Assembly: GCA_021817345.1 (NCBI GenBank) | Contig: JAKAVC010000058.1 | Coordinates: forward strand, 1-41,782 | Reading direction: 5' to 3' | Length of the DNA stretch: 41,782 bases | From: Deltaproteobacteria bacterium | Lineage (GTDB): Bacteria; Desulfobacterota; Binatia; Binatales; Binataceae | Position numbers and translations under genes: made by a program | Shown: positions 33,493 through 41,655 of the stretch, piece by piece | Position numbering within the stretch: position 1 is the stretch's first letter | Layout: each line of letters begins with the position of its first letter | Notes under the pieces: model-generated | Told to the model about the DNA's origin: nothing | The model's database searches: none | Seen by the model: the letters and a program-made list of their open reading frames with translations, nothing else

Positions 33493-34197
33493 CTAGCCCT
33501 CGAAATACAGGATGCGCTGGCAGTTCGGGCAGAAGTGGATCTGGAGATGCTTCTGGATTTCGTTGAAGAGCTGGGGCGGAAGAAGCCTCATGCATCCCTG
33601 GCAGGTCCCGGCTTTTGCCACCGCGACCGCAACCCCCTGGCGGCGCGAGAAAATCATCTCGTAGCGCTGCAGCAGAGGCGGGTTGACTTCGCGGGCAAGC
33701 TTCTCGCGCTCGCGCCGATGCCTGGCAAGCTGGCCCTTGAGCTCCTCGACCTCGGCCGCGATCTCCTTCTCGCCCTTGACAAGTTCGCTCTGCGAATTCG
33801 AGAGCAGTTCCTGCAGTTCGGCCAGGCGGGTGGCGCGCGGCGCGGCCGCTTCGGTGAGGGCGAGCATCTCAGCCTCGAGCCGCTGATGCTCTTCCTTGAG
33901 CGCATCGACTTCGTGGTTGAGCGCCTGGAGTTCCTTTTCGTTGCGCACCATGTTCTGGCGGATGCGCTTGTTGCGCAGTCGCGCCTCGCCTTCGGCAAGC
34001 TCGCGTTCGAGTTTCCTGCGCGCGGCGGAGAACTCCTGCTCCTGAGCGGTGAGCAGCTCCAGTTCCTTGCTGTATTTCTGGGATTCTTCTTGAAGCTGGT
34101 TGACGCGCCCTGCGATTGTGGAAAGTGACTCCTCAAGCTCCCGCATCGTGCGGTCGAGCGTTTGGAGCTCCATCAGCCGCCTTATCTCTTCGAGCAA
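33493..34197 (-). CDS. Coiled-coil protein with C4-type zinc ribbon (CT398-like)
   Basis: This 234-residue protein has a long N-terminal coiled coil (about 1-170, Glu/Lys/Arg/Leu-rich with heptads) and a C-terminal zinc ribbon, CQGCMRLLPPQLFNEIQ followed by HFCPNCQRILYFEG. The family (PF02591) is conserved in bacteria. A chlamydial member (CT398) interacts with RNA polymerase sigma-54 and flagellar-type proteins; the general role is unclear. It is next to rnpB and after a tRNA gene on the same strand. Confidence 0.88.
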   Translation of the reverse strand: MLEEIRRLMELQTLDRTMRELEESLSTIAGRVNQLQEESQKYSKELELLTAQEQEFSAARRKLERELAEGEARLRNKRIRQNMVRNEKELQALNHEVDALKEEHQRLEAEMLALTEAAAPRATRLAELQELLSNSQSELVKGEKEIAAEVEELKGQLARHRREREKLAREVNPPLLQRYEMIFSRRQGVAVAVAKAGTCQGCMRLLPPQLFNEIQKHLQIHFCPNCQRILYFEG

Positions 34198-34306
34198 TTC
34201 AACTTCTCCCCGGCAACTGAGCGCTCCTCTCGGACCGCGCGCGCCCGTCGCGCCGCTGGTTCCGAGGGAGATCGTTGCCGTACTGACCGAGATTTACCAA
34301 AGGGTG

Positions 34307-34382
34307 TGGGCCCACCAGGATTTGAACCTGGGACCAGCCGGTTATGAGCCGGCAGCTCTGGACCAGGCTGAGCTATGGGCCC
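34307..34382 (-). tRNA. tRNA with anticodon CAT (elongator Met or Ile2)
   Basis: The minus strand shows a full cloverleaf: acceptor GGGCCCA/TGGGCCC, D-arm GCTC/GAGC, anticodon stem GCCGG/CCGGC with loop CTCATAA (anticodon CAT), T-arm CCAGG-TTCAAAT-CCTGG. The terminal CCA is not encoded beyond the discriminator A. Elongator Met and lysidine-modified Ile tRNAs share this anticodon and cannot be separated with certainty here; it is not the initiator type, since the first base pair is G-C. Confidence 0.9.
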
Positions 34383-34394
34383 TCTGGAAGGCAT

Positions 34395-34437
34395 CGAACA
34401 ATTCGTATGATAACAACTTTATAAGAAATATTTAAGT
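34395..34437 (-). promoter_or_regulatory. AT-rich promoter zone upstream of the CAT tRNA
   Basis: About 43 bases upstream of the tRNA are strongly AT-rich in an otherwise GC-rich window. On the minus strand they contain TTATAA and TATCAT. This is a plausible sigma-70 promoter region, although the exact -35/-10 pair is not certain. Confidence 0.35.
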
Positions 34438-34454
34438 GGGCGCGTCCGGCTGGT

Positions 34455-36203
34455 TCATTTTTCCGCCGAATCATTGCTCTTTGACCCGCGCCGGAGCGCG
34501 ACCACGGCCTGCGCCGCCGCAGGGTCCGAGCGGTTCGCGGCTTCGGACAAAGCGCGCTTGTTCTCGTCTATCTCCCTCCGCCGCCGCCTGCGTTCGAGTG
34601 CCGCGACAAAATCCGCCGCCATCCGGGCCGCAGTGTCAGCGTTGTCGAAGGCCGGCGCGAGCGCAAGCTCCGAGAGCCTGCCTCGCTGCTCGGGCGTAAG
34701 CCGCTCGGAAATCAACGCCTCGCAGGATTCGCCGGGGCTCAGCCGGCACGCCTCTTCGAACAGCAGCCCGAGCCCGTTGTCCGCGAAATCCTCGCCGGCG
34801 CATCGCGCGCGAAGTTCCTCGCGAAGCTCCGGACGCAGCAGGGCTATCGCGAGCAGCCCGAACTCCGCCTTGGAAGCCGCGTCACCCGGCGACACAACCG
34901 GCGCAATCGCCCGCCGCAGCACGGCGCCGCGCCTGCGGGCTGCCCGGCGCAGCGTGTCTTCGCCGACGCCCAGAACGTCCGCGGCCTTGCGCGCGAGAAG
35001 GTCCATCTCGAACGGATTCGCGACCCGTTGGAGCGCAGCGGCGACCCGCTCGGCGGCGCGCGCCCGTCCTTCGACCGAGCCCTTCGCCTCGCGCGCCTGC
35101 TCGCGCAGGAAATAATCGATCAGAAGTTCCGAGGCCGCGATCAATTCTTCCATCGCGGCCGCGCCGCGTTTCGCCATCAGCGTGTCCGGATCGAAGCCCT
35201 CGGGGATGAAGATTCCGCGCCCGAGAAGCCCCGCTTCGAGGAACACTTCGAGCGCGCGCAGCGACGCCTTGCGCCCGGCCTCGTCGCCGTCAAAACACGC
35301 CATCACGTTGCGCGAGTAGCGCCCGAGCGCGCGAAGCTGCTCGACGGTCAGCGAGGTGCCGCAACTGGCCACCGTCTCGCGGAAGCCCGCCTGCCAGAGC
35401 GCGATCACGTCGAAGTAGCCCTCGACGACGATCACCCTGTCACTTTGCGCGATCGCCTGGCGCGCCTCGTAGAGCCCGTAAAGCGTCCGCGCCTTTGAAT
35501 AGAGCGGTGATTCGGGCGAATTGAGATATTTGGGCTGGCGGTTTTCGAGGATGCGCCCGCCGAACGCGACCACGCGGCCTTGCGCGTCGCGTATCGGGAA
35601 CGTCACGCGCGCCCGAAACGAATCATACGGCGCGCCCTCGTTCTCGCGCTTGAGCAATCCGAGCTTCAGCCCGCGTTCGGCAAGCCCGCGCTTTTCCAGC
35701 GCCCTGGCGAGCGCGGCGGGACGGGCGGGCGCGTAGCCGAGCATGAAGGCGCGCGCGGTCTCGGCGGAAACTCCCCGCGACTTGAGATAGTCGCGCGCCG
35801 CCGCGCCGTCGGGCGTGTTCCACAGCACGTGCGAGAAAAATTCCGCCGCGACCTGATTCGTGCGGAACAGCTCGTTGCGTTCGGCCGAGACGCCGCCGCC
35901 CTCGCCGCGCTCGGGAAGACGAATTCCGTAGCGGCGCGCGAGCGACTCGATCGCTTCGGGGAAACTCAGCCCCTCGACCTTCATTATGAAGTTGAACACC
36001 GTCCCACCCGCGCCGCATCCGAAGCAATGGAAGAAGCCGCGTTCGGGATTCACGGAAAAGGATGGCGTCTTTTCGTTATGGAACGGGCAGAGACCGATGA
36101 AGTTGCGTCCGCTGCGCCGCAGACGAACGTGCGCGCCGATCACCTCTACGATATCGGCGCGCTCGCGAACCTGTTCGATCGTGTCGTCTGCGAACCTTGC
36201 CAT
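34455..36203 (-). CDS. dnaG: DNA primase
   Basis: This 582-residue enzyme makes RNA primers for DNA replication. The zinc-binding domain is complete (Cys39, His42, Cys60, Cys63 in CPFHNEKTPSFS and HCFGCG). It is followed by the catalytic core with the Toprim motifs VIVVEGYFDV and MACFDGDEAGRK, and a C-terminal helical DnaB-interaction domain. Its start overlaps the stop of the upstream phosphodiesterase gene (TGATG), so the two are translationally coupled. rpoD, which often follows dnaG, is absent; a tRNA and the CT398-like gene are there instead. Confidence 0.95.
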   Translation of the reverse strand: MARFADDTIEQVRERADIVEVIGAHVRLRRSGRNFIGLCPFHNEKTPSFSVNPERGFFHCFGCGAGGTVFNFIMKVEGLSFPEAIESLARRYGIRLPERGEGGGVSAERNELFRTNQVAAEFFSHVLWNTPDGAAARDYLKSRGVSAETARAFMLGYAPARPAALARALEKRGLAERGLKLGLLKRENEGAPYDSFRARVTFPIRDAQGRVVAFGGRILENRQPKYLNSPESPLYSKARTLYGLYEARQAIAQSDRVIVVEGYFDVIALWQAGFRETVASCGTSLTVEQLRALGRYSRNVMACFDGDEAGRKASLRALEVFLEAGLLGRGIFIPEGFDPDTLMAKRGAAAMEELIAASELLIDYFLREQAREAKGSVEGRARAAERVAAALQRVANPFEMDLLARKAADVLGVGEDTLRRAARRRGAVLRRAIAPVVSPGDAASKAEFGLLAIALLRPELREELRARCAGEDFADNGLGLLFEEACRLSPGESCEALISERLTPEQRGRLSELALAPAFDNADTAARMAADFVAALERRRRRREIDENKRALSEAANRSDPAAAQAVVALRRGSKSNDSAEK

Positions 36204-36916
36204 CAGTCCCCGGCGATAACCGCGTTCAAAAGCTCGGGACGGTTGGTCATGATCCCGTCAACTTCCGCTTCGATAAGAAACCGCATCAGTTCCGGCACGT
36301 CCACCGTCCAGGTGTACACATTAAGGCCGCGTCGATGCGCCGCCGCGCAGAATTCCGCGTCGACCATGTCGGCGCGCGGATTCACCGCATACGCGCCCAT
36401 CGCGGCCGCCGCGTCGAGCAGCGTGCCGCGATGCTTCTCGGCAAGCAGCGCGATTCGGATATCGCGATCGATTTGCCTTACCCGTTCCAGCGTGTCCCAC
36501 TCGAAGCTCGAGACTATCGACGCCGCGTGAGCCTGGTAGCTGCGGAAAAGCGCGCACACGCCCTCCTCGACGCCGCCGGACTTGATCTCCACATTGAGAC
36601 CGCATCGCGAAGCCGTCGCCCGGAACACCTCTTCGAGCGTGGGAATCCGCTCGCCGCGAAAGCGTTCGCCGAAACGCACTCCCGCGTCGAGGCTTTTCAG
36701 CTCGGCAAGCGTCATCTCATCGACCCGTCCCAGGCCGTCGGTCGTGCGATCGACGGTGTCGTCATGAATTACGACCAGTGCGCCGTCGCGCGAGCGCTGC
36801 ACGTCAAGTTCGACCATCCGCGCGCCGGCTTCGACAGCCGCGATAAAGGCCGCGAGCGTGTTCTCGGGGAAATTCGCGCTGGCTCCGCGATGCGCGATAT
36901 TGAGCGTACTCCGCAT
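36203..36916 (-). CDS. Glycerophosphodiester phosphodiesterase
   Basis: This 237-residue TIM-barrel enzyme hydrolyses glycerophosphodiesters to glycerol 3-phosphate and an alcohol. The catalytic and metal-binding residues of the family are visible: IAHRGAS and PENTLAAF at the start, MVELDVQRSRDGALVVIHDD, and LNVEIK. There is no signal peptide, so it is cytoplasmic (UgpQ-like) rather than periplasmic GlpQ. It overlaps dnaG by one base, an unusual operon pairing of lipid turnover with replication. It is divergent from prmA. Confidence 0.92.
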   Translation of the reverse strand: MRSTLNIAHRGASANFPENTLAAFIAAVEAGARMVELDVQRSRDGALVVIHDDTVDRTTDGLGRVDEMTLAELKSLDAGVRFGERFRGERIPTLEEVFRATASRCGLNVEIKSGGVEEGVCALFRSYQAHAASIVSSFEWDTLERVRQIDRDIRIALLAEKHRGTLLDAAAAMGAYAVNPRADMVDAEFCAAAHRRGLNVYTWTVDVPELMRFLIEAEVDGIMTNRPELLNAVIAGD

Positions 36917-37086
36917 CCACTGATACCGCCGGTCCGCCCTTGCGGCTTCTCCAACAGAGTCTACGTTGAGCGATGCGCCGTGGTAAACGGGCCACGGTCG
37001 TGATTCTCAACAGCGGCGCTCGACGGCCTCGTAAGGGTCGAACGTCGATGCCATACTTTAGCCATGAAGCCGGCCTCGCCGCGTTT

Positions 37087-37980
37087 ATGAATCGAAGGAC
37101 CGCAAAAGCCCGAAGCTACATAAGAGTAACCTTCGACACGCCCGCCGCGATGGCCGACGAGGCCGCGGGATTGCTCGTAAGCCGCGGCGCGCTCGGATGC
37201 GCGGTCGAAAAGATGCGGCGTCCGGGCGCGCGCCCGGGCAAGTCCGTAACCCTTGCCGCCTATTTCCGCCGTCTTTCGGCGTCCGGTTATCGCGCGCTTT
37301 ATGCGGCGCTGGCGCGGGCCGGAATGCTCGCGCGCGACGGCACAGGCGCGGGACCGCGGCGCCTCGTCGATCCCGGATGGGCGAGCGCGTGGAAGGAACG
37401 CTTCGAGCCGCTGAAAGTCGGCCGGCGCATCCTGATCGTTCCGCCGTGGAATCGCGCCGAAATGCCCGGCCGCATCAGCCTCGTGATCGAACCCGGCCAG
37501 GGCTTCGGCACCGGGCACCATCCGACCACCCGCGGCGCGCTCCGCGTATTGGAGGAACTATGCACGAGGCGCGAGTTCCGCCGCGCGCTCGACGTCGGGA
37601 CCGGCTCGGGAATTCTCGCGCTCGCGATGCGTCGGATGGGAGTCGGCTCGATACGCGCGATCGACGTGGATCGAACCGCGCTCGACAATGCGCGCGAGAA
37701 CGCCCGGCTCAACCGTCTCGAAGGGCAGGTGCGCTTCTCCGCCACGCCAATCTCGCGCTTTACGGCCCGGTTCGATCTTGTCGTCGCGAATATCCTGAGC
37801 TCCACGCTGATCGAGATTGCGCCCGCGCTTAAGCGGCTCGTGGCCGAAGGCGGACGCCTCGTGCTGGGTGGAATCCTGAACCGCGAGGCCGATTCCGTCG
37901 CCGCGGCCTACGCCCCGCAACTGCGCGTCGTAAAGCGGCGCGCGGAGCGGGGATGGACCACGATGGTGCTTGAGCGGTGA
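37087..37980 (+). CDS. prmA: Ribosomal protein L11 methyltransferase
   Basis: This 297-residue SAM-dependent enzyme trimethylates ribosomal protein L11. The N-terminal substrate-recognition domain is present. It is followed by the Rossmann methyltransferase core with PGQGFGTGHHPTTRGAL, LDVGTGSGILALA (SAM motif I), AIDVDRTALDNARENARLN and the LVVANILSSTLIEIAP segment. The start is uncertain: ATG 37087 is the position expected from homologs, but ATG 37048 and an earlier one are in frame and none has a strong ribosome site. Its stop overlaps the rsmE start. Confidence 0.9.
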   Translation: MNRRTAKARSYIRVTFDTPAAMADEAAGLLVSRGALGCAVEKMRRPGARPGKSVTLAAYFRRLSASGYRALYAALARAGMLARDGTGAGPRRLVDPGWASAWKERFEPLKVGRRILIVPPWNRAEMPGRISLVIEPGQGFGTGHHPTTRGALRVLEELCTRREFRRALDVGTGSGILALAMRRMGVGSIRAIDVDRTALDNARENARLNRLEGQVRFSATPISRFTARFDLVVANILSSTLIEIAPALKRLVAEGGRLVLGGILNREADSVAAAYAPQLRVVKRRAERGWTTMVLER

Positions 37981-38711
37981 ACCGTCCTCCGCGCTTCATG
38001 CTGGCCGCACCGCCTTCCGCGGACGGACTCGCGATGCTGACCGGCGGCGAGACGCGCCATCTGCGCGACGTGATGCGCCTTGGCGCCGGCGCCGAGCTGA
38101 CGGTGCTCGCGCCCGACGGCGCCGAGTATCTCGCGCAGGTGACCGGATTCGAGGGCGACAAGACGACGCTTCGGATTTCATCCAGGCGTCCGCGCCAGGC
38201 GTTTCCGGCCTTGATTCTTGCCGCCGCGATAATAAAAGGTCCACGGATGGATTTCCTGGTCGAAAAGGCGGCGGAGCTTGGCGCAACCGAGTTGTGGCCC
38301 GTGATGTGCGCGCGCGGCGTCGTCCGCTCTCCCGGAGGCGAACGTATCGCGCGATGGCGCCGGCTTGCGCAGGCGGCAACCAAGCAGAGCCTCGCGCCGG
38401 CTCGGATGGAAGTCCGAAATCCGCTCTCGTTCGCGGACTTGGTCAAGGCCGCACCACGGGATACTCTTCGTGTGCTTTGCACGCCAGGCGGCGAACCGCT
38501 CGGCGCGCTCGCGCGCCGCCTCAGGTCCCGCTCGATGACGCTCGCGGTCGGACCGGAGGGCGATTTCGACCGAAGTGAGCTCGAGACTGCGCGCGAGGCC
38601 GGCTTTGTCGCGGCGCGGCTCGGACCGAACCGGCTTCGAAGCGAGACCGCCGCGCTGGCGGCGCTCGCTATCGTCGGCGAAGCGCTTGACGAATTTGGCG
38701 AAGGAGACTGA
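37977..38711 (+). CDS. rsmE: 16S rRNA m3U1498 methyltransferase
   Basis: This 244-residue SPOUT-class methyltransferase modifies U1498 of 16S rRNA. It has an N-terminal PUA-like RNA-binding domain (about 1-70) and a knotted C-terminal domain with LILAAAIIKGPRMDFLVEKA, ATELWPVMCARGVV, the GPEGDFDRSELETA motif and ARLGPNRLRSETAALAAL. The GTG start (37977) overlaps the prmA stop by 4 bases, so prmA-rsmE is one translationally coupled unit, a pairing seen in many bacteria. gshB follows closely. Confidence 0.93.
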   Translation: MNRPPRFMLAAPPSADGLAMLTGGETRHLRDVMRLGAGAELTVLAPDGAEYLAQVTGFEGDKTTLRISSRRPRQAFPALILAAAIIKGPRMDFLVEKAAELGATELWPVMCARGVVRSPGGERIARWRRLAQAATKQSLAPARMEVRNPLSFADLVKAAPRDTLRVLCTPGGEPLGALARRLRSRSMTLAVGPEGDFDRSELETAREAGFVAARLGPNRLRSETAALAALAIVGEALDEFGEGD

Positions 38712-38715
38712 CAAG

Positions 38716-39675
38716 GTGCCTTACAAGTTCCTGTTCGTGATGGACCCGCTGGAGGGAATCCTGCCCGATAAGGACACCACTTTTGTCTTCATGCTGGAGT
38801 CGCTCGCGCGCGGCCATCAGATTTTTTTCTCGGGCTTGCGCGATCTGTTCGCCCGCGGCCATCGCGCCTTCGCGTTCGCGCGCCGATGCGAGGTTGCGCG
38901 CGCGACGCCGCATCACCGCTTCCTCGACGACGGCCGCGACTATCCGCTCGAAGCGTTCAACGCGATCTTCATGCGCAAGGACCCGCCCGCCGATCAGCTT
39001 TACATCTACGCCACGATGCTGCTCGCGCTGGCGGATTCGAGCCGCACCTTCGTGATGAACGATCCGGCCGCGCTGCTCCAGGCCAACGAAAAACTCTACG
39101 CGCTGAATTTTCCCGAGGTCATCCCGCCCACGATGGTAACCTACGAAATCGCGCGCCTTCGCGCCTTCATGGATGAACAGGGAGGGCAGATGATCGTCAA
39201 GCCGCTCGGCGGACACGGCGGCGAGGGCGTGTTCCTGGTCGCGACGGGCGATCGCAATCTCGGCGCGATCCTGGAAACCGCGACCCATAATGAATCGCAG
39301 CCGATAATGGCGCAGCGCTACCTTCCGGAAATTCGAAACGGCGACAAGCGCCTGATCGTGCTCGACGGCGAACCGATCGGCGCGACCCTGCGCGTCCCGC
39401 GACCCGAGGAGCATCGCGGCAACATCCACGTCGGCGGCGCGACGGTCAGGTCGCCGGTCGATGAGCGCGACCGCGAGATTTGCCGCATCCTGCGCCCGCG
39501 GCTTAATCGCGACGGACTTTATTTCGTCGGCCTCGACATCATCGGCGGCTATCTGACCGAGGTGAACGTCACCAGCCCGACCGGCGTGCAGGAGATCGAC
39601 CGGCTTGACGGCGTCAATCTTGAAGCGAAAGTCATCGACTTCGTCGAGTCACGCGTCGCCGCCCTGCCCCGCTAG
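38716..39675 (+). CDS. gshB: Glutathione synthetase
   Basis: This 319-residue ATP-grasp enzyme joins gamma-glutamylcysteine and glycine to form glutathione. The N-terminal FVMDPLEGILPDKDTTFVFM is diagnostic of GshB. The ATP-grasp core includes QMIVKPLGGHGGEGVFLV and AQRYLPEIRNGDKRLIVLDG, and the C-terminal VNVTSPTGVQEIDRL completes the site. GTG at 38716 is chosen as start, with AAGGAG 9 bases before it, and is 4 bases after the rsmE stop. gshA is not in the window. Its presence indicates a glutathione-using Gram-negative. Confidence 0.94.
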   Translation: MPYKFLFVMDPLEGILPDKDTTFVFMLESLARGHQIFFSGLRDLFARGHRAFAFARRCEVARATPHHRFLDDGRDYPLEAFNAIFMRKDPPADQLYIYATMLLALADSSRTFVMNDPAALLQANEKLYALNFPEVIPPTMVTYEIARLRAFMDEQGGQMIVKPLGGHGGEGVFLVATGDRNLGAILETATHNESQPIMAQRYLPEIRNGDKRLIVLDGEPIGATLRVPRPEEHRGNIHVGGATVRSPVDERDREICRILRPRLNRDGLYFVGLDIIGGYLTEVNVTSPTGVQEIDRLDGVNLEAKVIDFVESRVAALPR

Positions 39676-39797
39676 CCGCGCGCTCGGGGAGAAATGCGCG
39701 CCGCACTTGCGCGCCGCTGCGTTGCGGCTACCGTGACAAGGTGTCAGGCCGTCGAAGGCATAAGGCTTCCGAACGGCCGAAAGGGGGCATTGTAACG

Positions 39798-40205
39798 ATG
39801 GCATCGCGCAGCACGATGGAGGCGGTTCGAACCTGTCCACGATGCGGCGCTCGGGCGCATCTGCCGGGCGCGCGCTTCTGCGGCCAGTGCGGCGCAAGCC
39901 TCGGCGATGATTCGTCGGACCTCCCGCGATGGCAGCGGCCGAAACCGGCGCGCTACTCACACGTCTCGATGGCGCGGATGGCGCTGTCGTGCCCGGAGTG
40001 CGGCGAGCCGATGCGCTTCGGTTTCCGCCACGTGCGCAGGCGATGCGGCGCGCGGCTCGTGATGGTGCCGCGATTGCTGCATCCGAATCACTGCCGGGTT
40101 TATGTCGCCGGACCGCGCGCGGCGCTGGCCGACCTCGCGGTCGAGGGCTTCTGGCTCGTGGTCGGTCTGGCAGTGCTGGCCGCAATCGGCGGGCTCTTCA
40201 AGTAG
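39798..40205 (+). CDS. Zinc-ribbon protein with C-terminal membrane segment
   Basis: This 135-residue protein starts with a zinc-ribbon (CPRCGARAHLPGARFCGQCG), followed by a Trp/Pro/Arg-rich linker and a second Cys pair (CPECGEPMRFG). A single hydrophobic segment lies at the C-terminus (FWLVVGLAVLAAIGGLF), so it is probably tail-anchored with the ribbons in the cytoplasm. Such zinc-ribbon membrane proteins are common and of unknown function. The ATG at 39798 follows AAAGGGGG; an earlier ATG (39741 region) is less likely. Confidence 0.7.
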   Translation: MASRSTMEAVRTCPRCGARAHLPGARFCGQCGASLGDDSSDLPRWQRPKPARYSHVSMARMALSCPECGEPMRFGFRHVRRRCGARLVMVPRLLHPNHCRVYVAGPRAALADLAVEGFWLVVGLAVLAAIGGLFK

Positions 40206-40227
40206 CCGGGGATTTCCGCGCGGGGCG

Positions 40228-40252
40228 TCACGCGAAAGTCAGCCGCGTGACG
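40228..40252 (+). terminator. 8-bp hairpin after the zinc-ribbon gene
   Basis: GTCACGCG and CGCGTGAC (40228-40235, 40245-40252) form a perfect stem with a 9-base loop 23 bases past the stop codon. There is no T tract. Confidence 0.35.
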
Positions 40253-40315
40253 GGAACGCGCTCGCGGGAACTCGAGACCCGGTTGCAAGCGCTCGTCAGG
40301 ATCGGTACCTATTTC

Positions 40316-40345
40316 AGGACGCACGGCGATTGCCGTGCCCGTCCT
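40316..40345. other. Strong hairpin just before tRNA-Phe
   Basis: AGGAC plus GCACGGC (40316-40327) pairs with GCCGTGC and GTCCT (40332-40338, 40341-40345), with a GATT loop and a 2-base bulge. It ends 5 bases before the tRNA. It may end upstream transcription or shape the tRNA precursor's leader. Confidence 0.5.
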
Positions 40346-40350
40346 TCCGT

Positions 40351-40426
40351 GGGCAGGTAGCTCAGTCGGTAGAGCAAGGGACTGAAAATCCCTGTGTCGG
40401 CGGTTCGATTCCACCCCTGCCCACCA
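40351..40426 (+). tRNA. tRNA-Phe (anticodon GAA)
   Basis: A full cloverleaf: acceptor GGGCAGG/CCTGCCC, D-arm GCTC/GAGC, anticodon stem with loop CTGAAAA (anticodon GAA), T-loop TTCGATT, and encoded CCA. The integrase gene follows 136 bases downstream in the same direction, the usual arrangement when an element has integrated at the tRNA 3' end. Confidence 0.95.
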
Positions 40427-40562
40427 CTTCCGTGAAGTTGAAAAGATCCTTCTCTCCGTTAGGGTTTCCAAAACGGGCCGGCCGCCGTTTTCATGCCGCC
40501 GGATTCGCATATAAACAGTCGTTTGTTGCAATCCCGTTGCAGTGATACTGGCGTGGAAGAGC

Positions 40563-41636
40563 ATGGCGACGATATGGAAAAGACCGCCGGGCGCGGGCAA
40601 AAGGTGTTGGGTGGCGACCGTGAGGCGGCGGGGGTTTAAACCTCGCTCGAAGTCCTTCTCAAGGAAGGATTTAGCGGAAGCCTGGGCACGGCGCGTCGAG
40701 ACAGAAATCGATGCAGGCACGTACGTTGACAACCGCGTTGCTAAGCGCATGACGTTTCGCGAAGCGTGCGAGTGGTACGAGCGCGAAGTCCTGACCGAAC
40801 TGAAGGACCCCGAGGGCCGGGAGGCGCTGCGGCTGAGGCGGCTCGCGGATAGCGAGCTAGGCCAGATTTCCGTGGCGCGCCTGGGAGCGACTGACGTTGA
40901 CGCTTACCTGCGCCGGCGGGCTCGCGAGATTGAGTCGTCGGTACGGCGGAGAACCGGGGTTGAGTTTGATCATGGCAGATTGAGAAGTGACGCGCTGCGG
41001 CTTGACGCGGCGAGAATCGCGAGCATTTACAGGTCGCTACGCGATCGACTCGGGTTGAATGTTTCGTCGCCCGTGACGCGCGCGGTGCGTCCGCTCGCCG
41101 GGCGTGGCCGGGCGGTGAAGGTTAGCGACGTTGAGGTCGCGAAGCTGACCGAGGCGGCGCCGGGCGCGTTGAAACATGCGATCGAATTTCAGATTGAAAC
41201 TGCGCTCAGGCCAGGCGAACTTGTGAACATGAAGTGGTCTGACGTTGATTTCTCTGGTTGTCGGCTCGCGCTTGGCGACGCGAAGACGGGGCCGCGCACG
41301 GTGCCGCTCTCCGCGCGCGCGGTTGAAATCCTGCGGTCGCTCAAGCGGCGCGCGGCCGGAGCGGATTCTTCCAGGGTCTGGCAATGGACCACCACGGGCG
41401 GCTATTCGCGCGTCGTAACGCGAGCGGCCCGCGGCGCTGGCGTTAACATACACGCGCACGACTTGCGTCACGTCGCGATTACGCGCCTGCTCGAAGCGGG
41501 CCTGACGATTCCGGAGGCGGCCGCGGTGTCAGGACACAAAACGCGGTCAATGTTGCGACGTTACACCGAAATTTCGGTCGAGCACCTAGCGAGAAGATTG
41601 AATGAAATCACCAAAACAAAATCAAGCGAAGAATGA
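40563..41636 (+). CDS. Tyrosine-recombinase integrase
   Basis: This 357-residue site-specific recombinase has an N-terminal arm-binding/core-binding part (about 1-175) and a C-terminal catalytic domain. The catalytic residues are Arg216 (TALRPGEL), Lys241 (DAKTGP), His299/Arg302 (HDLRH), His325 (SGHKT) and the nucleophile Tyr334 (LRRYTEI), so it should be active. The start is ATG 40563, with GGAAGAG just upstream. Located directly after tRNA-Phe, it is the likely integrase of an element with its left end in the tRNA and the rest beyond the right edge of the window. Confidence 0.92.
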   Translation: MATIWKRPPGAGKRCWVATVRRRGFKPRSKSFSRKDLAEAWARRVETEIDAGTYVDNRVAKRMTFREACEWYEREVLTELKDPEGREALRLRRLADSELGQISVARLGATDVDAYLRRRAREIESSVRRRTGVEFDHGRLRSDALRLDAARIASIYRSLRDRLGLNVSSPVTRAVRPLAGRGRAVKVSDVEVAKLTEAAPGALKHAIEFQIETALRPGELVNMKWSDVDFSGCRLALGDAKTGPRTVPLSARAVEILRSLKRRAAGADSSRVWQWTTTGGYSRVVTRAARGAGVNIHAHDLRHVAITRLLEAGLTIPEAAAVSGHKTRSMLRRYTEISVEHLARRLNEITKTKSSEE

Positions 41637-41655
41637 AGCGCCGGGTTCGAGTTCG

